In this document: piece by piece, positions 35,788 to 47,480 of the stretch
Numbering within the stretch: position 1 is the first letter of the stretch
Layout: each line of letters begins with the position of its first letter
Assembly (NCBI GenBank): GCA_950295325.1
Contig: OX485804.1
Coordinates: 2,478,001-2,542,000 of the forward strand
DNA: 64,000 bases
Reading direction: 5' to 3'
Source: Polytrichum commune
Taxonomy: Eukaryota > Streptophyta > Polytrichopsida > Polytrichales > Polytrichaceae
Position numbers and translations under genes: made by a program
The notes under the pieces: generated by a model
Told to the model about the DNA's origin: nothing
What the model saw: the letters and a program-made list of their open reading frames with translations, nothing else
Database searches by the model: none

Positions 35788-38700
35788 CCTATGCCAAGTT
35801 GCACTTCGTTTCCTCCATTTCTTTTGTCAATCATAGGTTTTGGCCTTCCTCCTCAAACTAACCCCCCTTGTTTTGTCGGGTTTTAGGTTGCGTCCAATCT
35901 AGTACCAACCCGTTCTAAAGGCACCTTATCCATTAAATTAGAATGTATCTATACCCTACGTAGAAGTGCGAGGCAATTGTCTTCCCAAATGGCATCCCAC
36001 TTGATTTCACCCTCCTATAATTTGGGCTCTCATCAACCTCCTAAATGTATCATGGTGGACCCTCGTCCCGACCTTTGCTACAACCGCGGAGCAGAGATTT
36101 TTCAGAATGTGAAGGCCATATGAGTGTTCACCACAAATTTCAAATGATAAAGAAAGGGAAAATTCTGAAAATGGGGGAAGAAAGCTCAGACATCACCGAA
36201 ATCGCCACATAAGAAGGATTATGTACTGAGGTTTTAAGGGGGGGGGGGGATGCACTGGTTTCCAATTAGTAAAATAAAAAACTAAGTGAAGTTAATTGGC
36301 CGCAATTAATAAGCCAATTTAGACTAGTAAACCATGTAGAGGCGAGTAAACATTGGTGATATTATTTGATAAATTAGTAAGCCACGTAGCAAGCCACTTA
36401 GAATTAGAGGGCCCATAGTGATTAATACTCACCTAGGCCACGTAGGTGAGGCAACCAGAGGTGAAAGTAGGTAAGGGCCAAGAAATGACTTCTTGGTTAG
36501 CCTTATAAATCTTCCTCAAACCTAGATAGTGATAGGAAGATCTTGAAACACAATCTACCACATGTGGAATGTAAAAGAAGATGGGAATTATATGTGCTCT
36601 TTTCAAAGATGTCCATAAGAGCTATCTTCATCTACTCAATAAAAATTAGGTATATGATAAATTAAAAGGAGAGCACAGGTTAGGCGCCTCCTCTCAATAT
36701 ATTTAGAGTTAGGATTAGAGTTAGAACACCTTACCTTATTCACGACGATAGGCTACACGAGAGCTAGGTCCTTTATATCTTTACCATTTTGGCATACAAG
36801 AGCTTCAAGCTCACACCTTCATCTTAGTTATTCAAGGTAGAGGCAAAGTAAAATTATTAACTTAGATATAGTCAAGTTGAGAGGTTGTGAATAAAACTTG
36901 AGATGTTCTATAGCAACTCACATGAGGTGAGATAGACTTATGGATGAGAGAGTTGAGTATGATTGTTAAAATATAAATGCTGGAGGACAATTGTGTGAAT
37001 AATGACATGCAATTGTTTAAGTGTGAAGAAATTATAGAACCTCACATGAGGTGAGATAGTTGTGAGAGATGTTATTAAGAACTCACATGTAGTGATGATA
37101 GATGTTTGATAGACTTATGAGATTGATGAGGAGATTATGAGTAATTTCCAATAGTAGTGGAAGGTGAGAGAAATAATATATGAAAACGAACAAGGGCAAG
37201 CGGCGATCAAGAGTATGTATCTATATATATCTATATATCTATCAAGTTGTTTTGTTTAGTTTGATTATAAGTAATTTGTGTGTATCAAATTTTGATTAAC
37301 TATCGATTGATTACATTAACTTACAACAACCAAGACTTAAGAAGTAATTAATTGAAGAATCGAACTTAATGAGGAGAACTATGAATGAAGAATGTATTAC
37401 AATGGTTCTTATCAAATAGTGATATGCTCACACATTATATCATTATAAATGTTGATTGTCTTTACTATTAATGTGCTAAAATTAGACTGTGACTAATTAA
37501 ATTGGTTCTACACTATAAATAGAGTGTATCTAATTATAACAACGACAGAGACATAATGGATTTGTCTAAAATTAGACGGTGATCAATTATAACTGAGACT
37601 AAGGTATAATATGACCGTGCTAAAAATAGATCGTAACACATATGATTGCAATTTTAAATATTAATTGTTAAAGCAACTATCTTGTAGAGGGATTGGAAAG
37701 TGAAAGAACATAATTATGTCGAGAGAATGACTCAAAGATGCCTCATCAAGAGTTGGTAAGGAGATGAGAAGTTGGTATAGGCATTAATGCTTGGGTAGAG
37801 AGAAAATATCCTCTACATGGTAAGAGAGTGTCTAACAACAATTTGATTATCATTAAATTGCTCTCTACTTATGTTTCAATGGAAAGAGGTTCCGACAACG
37901 AAGAGAAACAATTATAGGACTAGGAGGAAGAGACGAGAAAGAGAAATAGTTTTGGAACGAAAGGCACTTGGTCACTTATTGATTTGGAGGAAAAGTTACT
38001 TGGATACTTGGCTACTTGACAAATTGAAAGAAAATATAACTTGGCTATGTGGGTTACATGGCTACTTGACAATTTGGAGGAAAAGATAACTTGTTTGCTT
38101 GGTTACTTAACTACTTGGTGATTTGGAGGAAAAGTTAACTTGTTTACTTGGCTACGTGACGTTTTAGCAATTTGGAGGAAAAACTAATTTGGATACTTGT
38201 CTACATAGCGATTTAGAGGAGAAGATAACTTGGAAAGTTGGCTATTTAGCAATTTGGAAGAAGAGTTGAACTTGTTACTTGGACACTTGGATACTTAAAT
38301 TTCTTAATTACTTGAAGAAAAGATAACTAGCTATTTGAGGAGAAAAGGAGACAACTGCAACACATGAAGATGTTGCAGTGCAACACTTAGAAGTAACACT
38401 TGAGCTTAAAAAGACAATGGCGGCATATGAAGAAGTTCAACACAAGAAGAAAGTTACAAACGAACAAGTTGAAAAAATAGAAACAACACTTGGTCGTATG
38501 AGACTACTTGAAGAGATATCACTAAACAAAGAATTCCTTATAACAAAAGAGGACTTTTAAGTTACGTAAAAGTCTATCATGTTGAATACAAAGTAGAGGA
38601 GCTTTTGAAAGAAGTACGAAGGCCTCTACCTATAAACAAGAAAAGACAACCGAGAACCAATAACAACAAACGATAAGGAGAATAGGTAGTTTAGTCATCA

Positions 38701-39380
38701 TAACCTGACGACGCTCTAAGTCACTACGATACGGTCAACTCTAGGAACAAGTGAAGGTAGTTGAGCTCTACAGTGAGCAAAAGAAATGGCGGTGTGAGAA
38801 GAAGAAAAATGGCGCCCAAAGCCAAAAATGCCACTGTTAGCATAAACCTTGTACATAAGTAGGCTTAGTTTAGGTCGCACTATCCAATTATGGTTATGTG
38901 GTGCTCGTTCGCTACTTAATTTCTTTGACTAGATCTTGCATTTTCTATTTCCCGTAATATGATTATCTCCTTTCTTTTCTAATATTGTCTCATGTTTGGG
39001 TTGTCCTACCGAAACCATCCTAATACGAGTTCTTGATTGGGTTATGCCTTCATAGATTGATGTAGATCACCACTCTTAAATGTTCACAGGTTTGAGTTTC
39101 ACAAACCTTTCCCTAACATTTATATGACATTTTGTATGTTCTTATATATGTAAATGTCTCAAAATGCCATTAAAATCTCTCAAATGACCTAATATAGTGT
39201 TATTTTCTCAAAATTATTTTTGTCAACATAAATTGCTTGGCTTTGTAGATCAATTTGTTTTTTAAATTGCTTATGGATTTTTCTTCACAAAATTCAAAGT
39301 TGGTATATAGTTTGGAATCACTTTCACATAAACCTATACAAGGTTCAGGAGCCTTCCACTTGACCATGCTTGCACCCCTT
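35788..39380. repeat. Degenerate repeat tract, arm B counterpart
   Basis: Same order of elements as 6461-9240: G homopolymer at about 36239-36249, TATA-like block near 36697, ACTCACATG-type words, and the TTTGGAGGAAAAG tandem repeats at about 37978-38330. It keeps the block 38283-39077 missing from arm A. That block holds a 60-codon open frame at 38378-38560, rich in Glu, Lys and Leu with a coiled-coil-like pattern. It is not recognised and may be a retroelement remnant. Confidence 0.35.
38378..38560 (+). other. Open frame with coiled-coil-like composition (arm B)
   Basis: 60 codons starting MQHLEVTLELKKTMAAYEEV, rich in Lys, Glu and Leu with heptad-like spacing. It sits inside the degenerate repeat tract, in the block that arm A lacks. 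It could be part of an old retroelement gag-like frame. No flanking domain supports this. Confidence 0.25.
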
Positions 39381-40912
39381 GTGAGGCCAAACCACCCACC
39401 CTTAAGCGTCCTAGTCCGGGTGAGGGCATGGGGATCACATAACTCCCTCTTACCAACTTCGTAAAAATCCATGTCATTTCCCATCAACTCTTGCACACCA
39501 ATTTATTCCATAATACGAGTACAAGCATTGAAAAATGCTCTTCTCTATTATTCCCTTTTTCCTCCACTAATCTACAAACCAACTCTCAAATCCCTACCAA
39601 AAGCTCATCCCCCTATTCCACCCTCTAATTTACTAATGAGTTGAATTCCTAGTCTAATCTCTTCCCCCCCTTCCTAATTAACTAAGCCCACCATATAAGA
39701 TGGCCTTGGCACCCATGGCCCCTTCCCTTAGCCGAGACTACCTCATAACCGGTCCCATAACTGGTCCGATAACCGGTCCGCGAACAAGCTTTACCGAGCT
39801 TAAACCCACTAGTAACCAAGTCTGATCCAACCCTCGGCCAGCTGCTCCGAGCTTAGCTCTCAACCCAGTAACCAAATCAGTTTTGGCCTCGGCCAGCTGC
39901 TCCGAGCTTAGCTCTCAACCCAGTAACCAAATCAGCTCAGCCTCGGCTAGCTGATTCCGAGCTTAGTTCTTCAACCAGTAACCAAATCAGCTCTTGGACC
40001 TCGGCCAACTGATTCCGAGCTTAGTTCTCCACCCTGTAACCAAATCAGCTCAGCCTCGGCTAGCTGATTCCGAGCTTAATTCTCCACCCTGTAACCAAAT
40101 AAGCTCTTGGCCTCGGCCAGCGATTCCGAGCTTAGTTCTCCACCCTGTAACCAAATCAGTCTTGGCCTCGGCCAGCTGCTCCAAGCTTAGCTCTCAACCC
40201 AGTAACCAAATCAGCTCAGCCTCGGCTAGCTGATTCCGAGCTTAGTTCTTCAACCAGTAACCAAATCAGTCTTGGCCTCGGCCAACTGTTTCCGAGCTTA
40301 GTTCTCCACCCTGTAACCAAATGAGCTCTTGGCCTCGGCCAGCGATTCCGAGCTTAGTTCTCCACCCTGTAACCAAATCAGTCTTGGCCTCGGCTAGCTG
40401 ATTCCGAGCTTAGTCCTTCAACCAGTAACCAAATCAGTCTTGGCCTCGGCTAGCTGATTCTGAGCTTAGTTCTTCAACCAGTAACCAAATCATTCTTGGA
40501 CCTTGGCCAGCTCCTCCCGAGCTTCTTGAGCTCCCCCTTGCTCCACACCAAAAAGAGAGAGAGCCACAAAAAAAACCAAGAAGCTTAACCCCTCACCTCT
40601 CTCCTACTTAGTAGGACCTCATCTTATCCACTAAACCCTCACCCCCTAAACCAACAAGATAGGTCCCAATTCAAACACTTAAACCCAAGGTCCTTCCCCT
40701 TGCTTTATCAAACACCACTCACTTAACCAAAACACTCCTTAATGCCACTAAGCTTCTAATTAACCACACAAAATAAGCCTAAGGCCTAAAACATAACTCC
40801 ACACCAAGCCTCACTCTTTTTAATACTTTTAGTTGTTTCAATAACGGCTTCAAATGCAATTCTAAGTAAATTCTAAGCATAAAACAAATATGAGCAACCA
40901 TTTTGGGCTCAT
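39381..40912. mobile_element. Insertion of 1532 bp carrying a minisatellite (arm B only)
   Basis: Flanked by ACCCCTT on both sides (39374-39380 and 40913-40919). Arm A has a single ACCCCTT at 9234-9240 in otherwise matching sequence. Termini show a weak inverted similarity (GTGAGGCCAAA against ATGAGCCCAAA). No coding frame is recognised. The 7-bp duplication suggests a transposition event. The class is unresolved. Confidence 0.7.
39838..40500. repeat. Minisatellite, about 12 units of about 55 bp
   Basis: Each unit reads approximately CCTCGGCCAGCTG.TTCCGAG, CTTAGTTCTCCACCC and GTAACCAAATCAG. Two main variants alternate (CTCAACCCAGTAACC and CTCCACCCTGTAACC), which suggests expansion by higher-order blocks. 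Lies inside the 39381-40912 insertion. Confidence 0.85.
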
Positions 40913-41593
40913 ACCCCTTTAGCCAATCTAGCAAATGTTCCACACCCAAAGCTTCTTAAAAGGCTTCCAACTCATATTCGGAACCAAAGGCCATGAGAAA
41001 AGAATCAAATGTGAACTTGTTCCATGCCATCAACAATGATGGAACAAAGAGCAACAAATGATTCAAGAGGGTCCATGAAGACCAAGACAAATCATGAGTG
41101 ATGGAGAGAAAACTTCCAATGACCTTCCTCCATGGTATTATAATAGTGATTCTCAAATTTTTTTTAAATCTCAAATAGAGAAGAGGGATGGAAATCACGT
41201 AATCATTCTTAGATTTTTCAATTTGGAATAGAGTAAGAGGGATGAAAACCAAGTAAAAATCATCAGTATGTGATCAAACCGCATGGTAAAGGTGTGTTGG
41301 ACGTTGCGGCTCTCCAACCCTCCACATGTCGTTAAACTAACGGAAATGGAAGCTCATTTGCGCATGTAGTGTGACCGCAAGTTTCCAAAACACCCGGTTT
41401 CCCCTCTCCAGTCCGCGATGGCTTTTTATGAAAACCTCTGGTTTTGAGATTGTGGGACCTCTGCATGACTGCAAGATTAGAGTTCGACCCAACCCTATCC
41501 AAAGGCAAGGTGATTGACCACAAGTGTCAACAAATTTGGGGTGCTTGAAGGATTCAATGAATGGGGAGAATTGCCAGCTCATTGCTTGGGAAG

Positions 41594-41800
41594 AACCGGC
41601 GGTTAGTTACAAATGAACCTGTTGAGTTTAGAAACAACCGGTACAAATTCAAAACTTCAGGAAAATTACTGACCAATTTAGAGGAATTTGTAGACTATTC
41701 CTCAATTTAATGAAGAAAAACCGAAAGATGTCAACATGTAACCAATTTATATCTTTAAAATAGGATCTTGACCGATTATGCCCAAAAGTCTCCCCGGACA
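41594..41800 (+). repeat. Dispersed repeat R1, arm B copy
   Basis: Counterpart of 9919-10125, with the same words GGCGGTTAGTTAC and AAACCGAAAGATGTCAACAT. Confidence 0.6.
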
Positions 41801-42143
41801 TTGAAGGTATGAGTTGATTTGAAGTCCATGCGATTCACGCCATGCCACACCACGCCCTTGAGGTGGAAGTGAAATTGAATGCCAGCTGATCTGGGAGAGC
41901 TCAGTGGAATTATCATATATGAGTGTACCTCTCATCGTCCAACATGAAAACTTGATCCTAAAGGTTTTTTCCGATTCAATTCAAATGCTCTTGAGTAGAT
42001 TAATTTGGGGTCATTAAAACTACTTCGAGTGTCAAATTGACTTCAAAAATTAATTTTCAAGCTGCGTACTAATATTTCAGGGTTTTTATGTGGAATGAAT
42101 GAGCTCGGTATACTCATATAAAATAATTTCCCCTTTCCAATAA

Positions 42144-42381
42144 AGGTATCAAAGAAGTTATATATGTGGGCACAAAAAATACGAGGCCGATAAAATGTTA
42201 ATCATATTTGGTGGGTATGCCAAGGTGAGGGAGTCTTTGTAAACCTGAGTTGATATATATTTGGGTTGATTCTATTCTAAAGCATTATAATAAGACAATG
42301 TTGCCGAGGTATGAAGGTTCTTGCATGGTATATAGATCTAAATGATATTGAAAACAAAATTACCATCAAATACCCATACTC
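42144..42381 (+). repeat. Dispersed repeat R2, arm B copy
   Basis: Counterpart of 10437-10680, with a short deletion at GCATTATAATAAGACAATG. Confidence 0.6.
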
Positions 42382-43209
42382 TACTCATATAAAAAGAAGA
42401 AGTGACATCCTCATTATAGACACCCGATTGGTTTAAAAAAATGGAGGTACTAAGGTAGATGGGTCTTAAGTGGCTCATTTTTTAAATCAGTCCCCTAGAT
42501 TTGATTGGTATGTGGTTTGGTGAGGATCAAAGAACAAACATCATAAAAACACATGTTTAAAAGAAAATGAAGTACATCTTCAAATATTAACACCTACTCT
42601 ACACTTAATAATCAACAAAATTAGGAGGACATATGTATCCAGTTAACAAATCAACAAACATGCACTTCCCAAAAACCATTATGTAAAAATAAGGGAGGTT
42701 GGATTTTCAATCTAGTTTTTGCAGATGTTCCATCATAGAATTGCTAATGCAAAAGGTGTTTTGTTGTGTAAATCCAATCGGTAGGAGTTGGAGAACATTG
42801 AAAAACGAACCAAATGGCACCCATGCACCTTTGACCAACACTGCTTTAAACCTCTGAAATGTGCTCTAGAGAAGGCAGAAGGTCCAGGTGCTAGGTATGA
42901 CAAGCATCCTGCTTGTGTACTAATTTCTAAATTTACCTACTCCATCTTTTGGACACTTAGCAAAAGAATGAGAGTCAACGTGCTCTTCATGTTGCCTGAT
43001 CTCGTCTCCGAGGTGATCTTTCGCGCAATTACTGCTTTTTGCCTTTCTGGTGCTCCAAAAGCTGTAAGTTTCCGCGCTCTCTCAAGCTTGATCTTCTTTC
43101 CTTTCACTGTTCCTCATCTCAGAGCTTTGCTTCCATCACCTGAATTTCCAGTTTAAGTTATGTCACTTCAGAGTCCTCTGTGATTGCGGAGGCAAACAAG
43201 TGCAGGTAT

Positions 43210-45206
43210 ATGGCGGTCTCACAGCAATCCCTCATGGTTGCTGCCATTTTGGCAGTGGTGCTCTTCATAGGTACTGGAACGGCCAAAAGCTCTTACTGCA
43301 GTTGTGATGCATATTCAATTCCATCTCAGCTCATCACTTAGTCGCAGTATGAGTATTACAAGAAATATGGAACTGCATCCTGATGATCTTGCTCGTGTCT
43401 CATTAACTAAGTTTTTGGGAACGTAGTGATATTCCATGTGCAGAATGTTAGGTTTAGTTGATTAACTAGGTAGTACTACTGCAATGCTGCTCTGTGCGTA
43501 CTCTCTTGCACATTTCTGGCCATAGTTGCAGTATCTGTGCGAAGAAAAATAGAACCGCAGAGTCCTGGTCATGCTCATGTTCACAATTCGAGTGTTCTGT
43601 TACCTACTGAAATTTGTTGAGAAAATCGTCAGGTTTGATTGATTGACTAAGTACTATTCTAGTGCTGCTCTGTGCTGATTACTTGCAAAGGTTCCTATGA
43701 TGCCCATAAGCATTTGCGCGCATGTGGATCGGTACCAAGATTGTGACCACTAAGTAAGAAAATGTAGAACCGCATCCTGATGATCACGCTACTATTTTGA
43801 ACATAATTCAAGTGTTGTTGGTACCTACTGAAATTTCTTGACAATGTAAGGTTTCATCGACTGACTAGCACTATTGCAGTGCTGCTCTGTGTTGATCTCT
43901 TGCACAGGTTCCTGTGATACCCATAAGCCTTCATGCGCTTGTGATTGTGACCCCTAAGAAAATGTAGAACCGTATCGTGATGATCAAGCTCCTGTTTCAT
44001 AAAATCAAGTGTTGTAAGTGCCTACCGAAATTCCATGTTCGATTCATTGACAGGTATTGTTACACTGTCCTTGTCTGTGCTGACCTGTTGCACAGGTTCC
44101 TGTGATGCCTGGCATAAGCCTTCATGCGCATCTGGGCACCGAGATTGTGACCGCAAGGAGAGCAATGGATGTGAGACAGACATCAACGGCGACGTGATGA
44201 ACTGTGGCGGTTGCGGTGTCGTGTGCGAAGAGAAAACTAATTTCCTCACTACTTGCAACAAGGGCAAGTGCGAGTACACTGACAAATGTGTGGTCACAGA
44301 CTGCCTAGTGGAGCCCAACGCTTCCTCCACGTGCAAGTTAGGCAGGTGCAAGTCCATTTGCAATGCCGGATACGCCGACTGCAACAACGGGAAGATCAAA
44401 GACGGTTGCGAGACATTTGTCGGCGGAAGTGATGTGATGAACTGTGGCTCTTGCGGTGCCGTGTGCAAGGAAAGACCTGGTTTCTTCACCACCTGCAAAC
44501 GAGGCAAGTGCGAGTACCAAGACAAGTGTGTCGCTATCAAGTGTGCTACTTATCCGAATTCCAGTACCAATTGCACCGCAGGCAAGTGTATGGTCACCTG
44601 TCTGCCCGGATATGGTGATTGCAACAACGATCTGCAGAAGGATGGTTGCGAGGTAGTCTTACAGTCAGACATCCTCAACTGTGGTAAATGTGGCCATGAG
44701 TGTCTCAAGCCGCTTCGCAAGTCTGGGACGGAAGCTATATGCAGGTAATTTGGTTGCATTCGTTCTCACATTCAACCTCACATTCAATCTCAATTCACAG
44801 TTTAGGGTTGCATGCATTTTGGTACCTGTAATTATGCGAGCGTAGTGGGAAATTTCATTGCAGATACATATTGTGCAATTCTTTTGTTCAACTCTGTGAA
44901 TTATGTCCCAATGCAATCTACTATCAAACCAAGTCATTGTATTCACAGTTTAGGGATCCATGCATTTTGTACCGGCCATGCGAGCCCAGTGGGAAACTTC
45001 ATGGACCAGACATTTTGGTGCAATCCTCTTTTGCAACTCTATTGAATCATATCCTACTGGATTCTACTCTCAAACCAGCAAGTCATCAACAGCTGATCGT
45101 CATGTGTTGTGTGAATTGCAGCAAGGGCGCATGTGAAATTCAGTGTCAAAAGGGATACGTCAATTACGACAAGCTCAAGAAGGTGTGCAAGAGGAAGAAT
45201 TACTAA
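43210..45206 (+). CDS. STIG1-like Cys-rich secreted protein, intact copy (arm B)
   Basis: Three exons: 43210-43270 (signal peptide, donor TTCATAG|GTACTG, phase 1), 44096-44744 (acceptor TTGCACAG, donor TGCAG|GTAATT) and 45122-45206 (acceptor AATTGCAG, stop TAA), giving 264 aa. Residues 1-20 are a hydrophobic secretion signal (MAVSQQSLMVAAILAVVLFI). The mature part has three tandem repeats of the type DC...NGCET...NCGGCGVVC followed by a CxxGKCEY motif, and a final short Cys module ending CKRKNY. The NCGxCGxxC and CxxGxC spacing fits the plant STIG1-like family, whose known members are secreted and act in stigma exudate and pollen-tube growth. Three repeats make it longer than typical family members. 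Function here is inference. The arm A copy is broken. The convergent SPH gene lies 1.2 kb downstream. Confidence 0.8.
43330..44095 (+). repeat. Tandem repeats of the acceptor region inside intron 1 (arm B)
   Basis: Same array of degenerate 170-200 base units as at 11620-12393, with acceptor-like strings near 43690 (ACTTGCAAAG|GTTCC) and 43909 (TTGCACAG|GTTCC) before the real acceptor at 44095. The 43909 site is a good match to the true one and is followed by GTTCCTGTGATACC, then a stop (TGACCCCTAAG), so use of it would give a truncated peptide. Confidence 0.7.
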
Positions 45207-45289
45207 ACCACGAATTCGGAACCACCGCTGCTAGATTTCTGGGACAATCTAAATTCGGTAAAGAGCAGGAACATATCACATGTGTGAAT

Positions 45290-46350
45290 GTCGCTGATTG
45301 AACCTCGAGTAACTTGAATAAAATTTCAGTTGAATGCAGTGTCTATGCATCATTTCAATAGTACATGCTTATTGCTCCCGCGATTTCCTTTTACACTGTA
45401 TTCTATCCGTGGCCGAATTGGAACTCTTCTGCTTTTGGAGGTTTAAGACCTAGGTGTGTTCCTGGGCGTGATGCCTGTTTAAATTTGTTCCGAAAATTCA
45501 AATGGAACTTGGCAGTTTGGCCAGTCTACAGCTCAATGTCCGCCGATTGCGACAATTACGACAAGATTGAACAAGAACCTGTGAAGTGTGATCAAAGGAT
45601 GGATAAACCCCGAATGAACCCATCAAGCCACTACGTCTTTTGGAAACCCTAATGTTGGCAAAGGCCAGGAACAAATTATTACATGTAATAACTAAATCGC
45701 CAATCAATCACCAATTGGCTTGAATAAAAGTTCAGCTGAAATGCAGTGTCCATGCATGATCATCTCATCAAGAGTGATACATGTGCAAAAGGCTTTGATG
45801 TGGATGCTTATAACCTCTAAGATTTTCTTGCACACTTCTAGTCTATCCATGGCTGGGTTGAAACTGTTAGTGTTTTTGGAGTTTTAGGGTGCTCTCTTCA
45901 GGATACACTGGTAGCCCTAGACATTCATGTTTGAATTCGTTCCCGAGATTCAAGCGAGACTTGACATTGTGACCAGTCTATAGCTCATGCCCAAAACGAT
46001 GGGATTCGAGCATCGAAGTGAGTGACCCGTGCTTCAATTTAAGATGCAAGATTTCTTATGTTCCAGCTATGGCTGAGGAATTGGAGTTCAGTTAAGGATA
46101 CATATTACACGTACTAACTACTGTAGCCGATCAATCATCAATCGACTCGAATAGAGGTCCAGTTGAATACAGTGTCCATGCATAATGATCTCGGACCCTT
46201 ATAGTTTCTGAGATTTCCTCAATGCACACTTTATTCTATTCATGCACTAGTTAGCCGGGTTGTATTTACAATGTTCTTGTTTTTGGAGGTTTAGGGGTTT
46301 CTCACTTCAGGGTTTTCACTCCAGCTAACCTAGACATTCATGCTTTAATC
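45290..46350 (+). repeat. Threefold degenerate tandem repeat between STIG1-like and SPH genes (arm B)
   Basis: Counterpart of 13559-14640, with units near 45290, 45705 and 46125. Confidence 0.55.
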
Positions 46351-46382
46351 TGTTTTGAGCTTGGAAGGGAGTGATCCGTGCT

Positions 46383-46925
46383 TTAATGCAAAATTTCTTG
46401 AATTCCAGTCGTGGATGAGGAATTGGAGTCCAGATGAAGATGGGGATACTGCCAGCCTTGGACCCACATAGGCACCTGCCCTACTTGCGCTCGGTAGAAT
46501 CCTTCAGGCATCAACACCCACACGCAGTAATCGCATGGCGACCAATCCACGCCCAAGAATCCGTGGCCCTTCCATACGATGACGTGCGCCGTGCGCTCTT
46601 GCCATGTGAAGTTGCACCAGAACAAGATGCTGCCCCAAATGTTTTGGTGGAAGTCGAAGAAATAGTTTTGCTGGTTCCCTAGTACAGAACTGCCCAGGTT
46701 GTTGTCCTTGGAGGCGCATTGCAGAGTGATGGCTCCCCCTACCTTGTTGATGATGTTCACCCACAGCTTGCCGGAGGTCGTCTCTTGCGCGCAGATTGGC
46801 CTGGCGGAGTTTATAACAATCATGACGACGACGACGACGGCCATGGCAAGGATGGACAGCTGAGCTGATCCGTTCCTTTTGGTTCCGCTCTGGATGATGG
46901 ACGGATCGGTAGTCCCCTCTGCCAT
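46383..46925 (-). CDS. Self-incompatibility S1-like (SPH) secreted protein, intact copy (arm B)
   Basis: 180 aa, single coding exon. An N-terminal hydrophilic lead of about 20 residues is followed by a hydrophobic signal segment (LSILAMAVVVVVMIVINSA) and then the SPH domain: LWVNIINKVGGAITLQCASK, DNNLG, YFFDFHQNIWGSILFWCNFTW, then HVIVW and CDYCVW. These match the plant self-incompatibility protein S1 family (Papaver PrsS and SPH proteins), including the paired Cys of CxYC and the C of QCASK and FWC. Known members are secreted ligands; PrsS is the pistil determinant in poppy. The C-terminal tail after GFYR is longer than usual. The start was chosen as the first Met after a strong acceptor-like TTTGCAG, suggesting a 5'-UTR intron. 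The arm A copy is a pseudogene. Confidence 0.88.
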   Translation of the reverse strand: MAEGTTDPSIIQSGTKRNGSAQLSILAMAVVVVVMIVINSARPICAQETTSGKLWVNIINKVGGAITLQCASKDNNLGSSVLGNQQNYFFDFHQNIWGSILFWCNFTWQERTAHVIVWKGHGFLGVDWSPCDYCVWVLMPEGFYRAQVGQVPMWVQGWQYPHLHLDSNSSSTTGIQEILH

Positions 46926-46944
46926 TGTCGGTTGTCGTTCCAGT

Positions 46945-47480
46945 TTCCTGCAAAGAATTGTGTCACGTCCAAATTTATGTCGCAGAAATTATAAGCATTT
47001 TTCAATTGTGAGTTCGCTGTACTAAGGGTGTGCATCATATTTACAGTATGTTTCTGGGAGAGGATTGTGTCAGGTCCATATTCATGTCACAGAAATGATA
47101 TTAAGCGTTCCACTATAATTGCAACTTGGTGAGAGTATGACAATGTTCACAAAATTGCATCATCAAACACGCAAGCTCGTTCTTGTAACTAGGGTATGCA
47201 TCCAATATGTCATGTTTCCTGCAACGGATTGTGTCAGGTCCACATTAGTGTCACAGAAAGGATATTAAGCATTCGACTATAATTGCAAGGTTAGAATATG
47301 GTGCTTAATGAATTGCTTCATCAAAGTTGCAAGTTCGCTGAACTAAGGGTAATATGCAACCAATATATCCTTCCAAAGACCCCTAGTGGAGAAATCTGGT
47401 CCCAGTTGCTCGAGGCATGGGACGATCGGGAATGTCAAGAAAGGTGCAGTTCTGTTTCCTGCACAGGATTGTGTCATGTA
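46945..47480 (-). repeat. Repeated acceptor-like cassettes upstream of the SPH gene (arm B)
   Basis: Blocks containing, on the minus strand, GACACAATTC.TTGCAGGAAA or close variants occur near 46945, 47052, 47215 and 47455. The one nearest the gene would be the splice acceptor of a 5'-UTR intron. A TATA-like ACTTTATATACAG lies further upstream at about 47544-47556. Confidence 0.55.

Noticed and set aside
39838-40500. CRISPR-like array
   Set aside because: The 55-bp units are contiguous variants of one repeat without unique spacers, in a plant genome.
44022-44540. 172-codon minus-strand open frame (and 12320-12817 in arm A)
   Set aside because: It is the antisense shadow of the Cys-rich exon 2 of the STIG1-like gene, which has a signal peptide, matching splice phases and a known motif pattern.
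46504-46953. 149-codon minus-strand frame overlapping SPH
   Set aside because: Different frame of the SPH gene. The frame with the S1-family signatures is 46383-46925.
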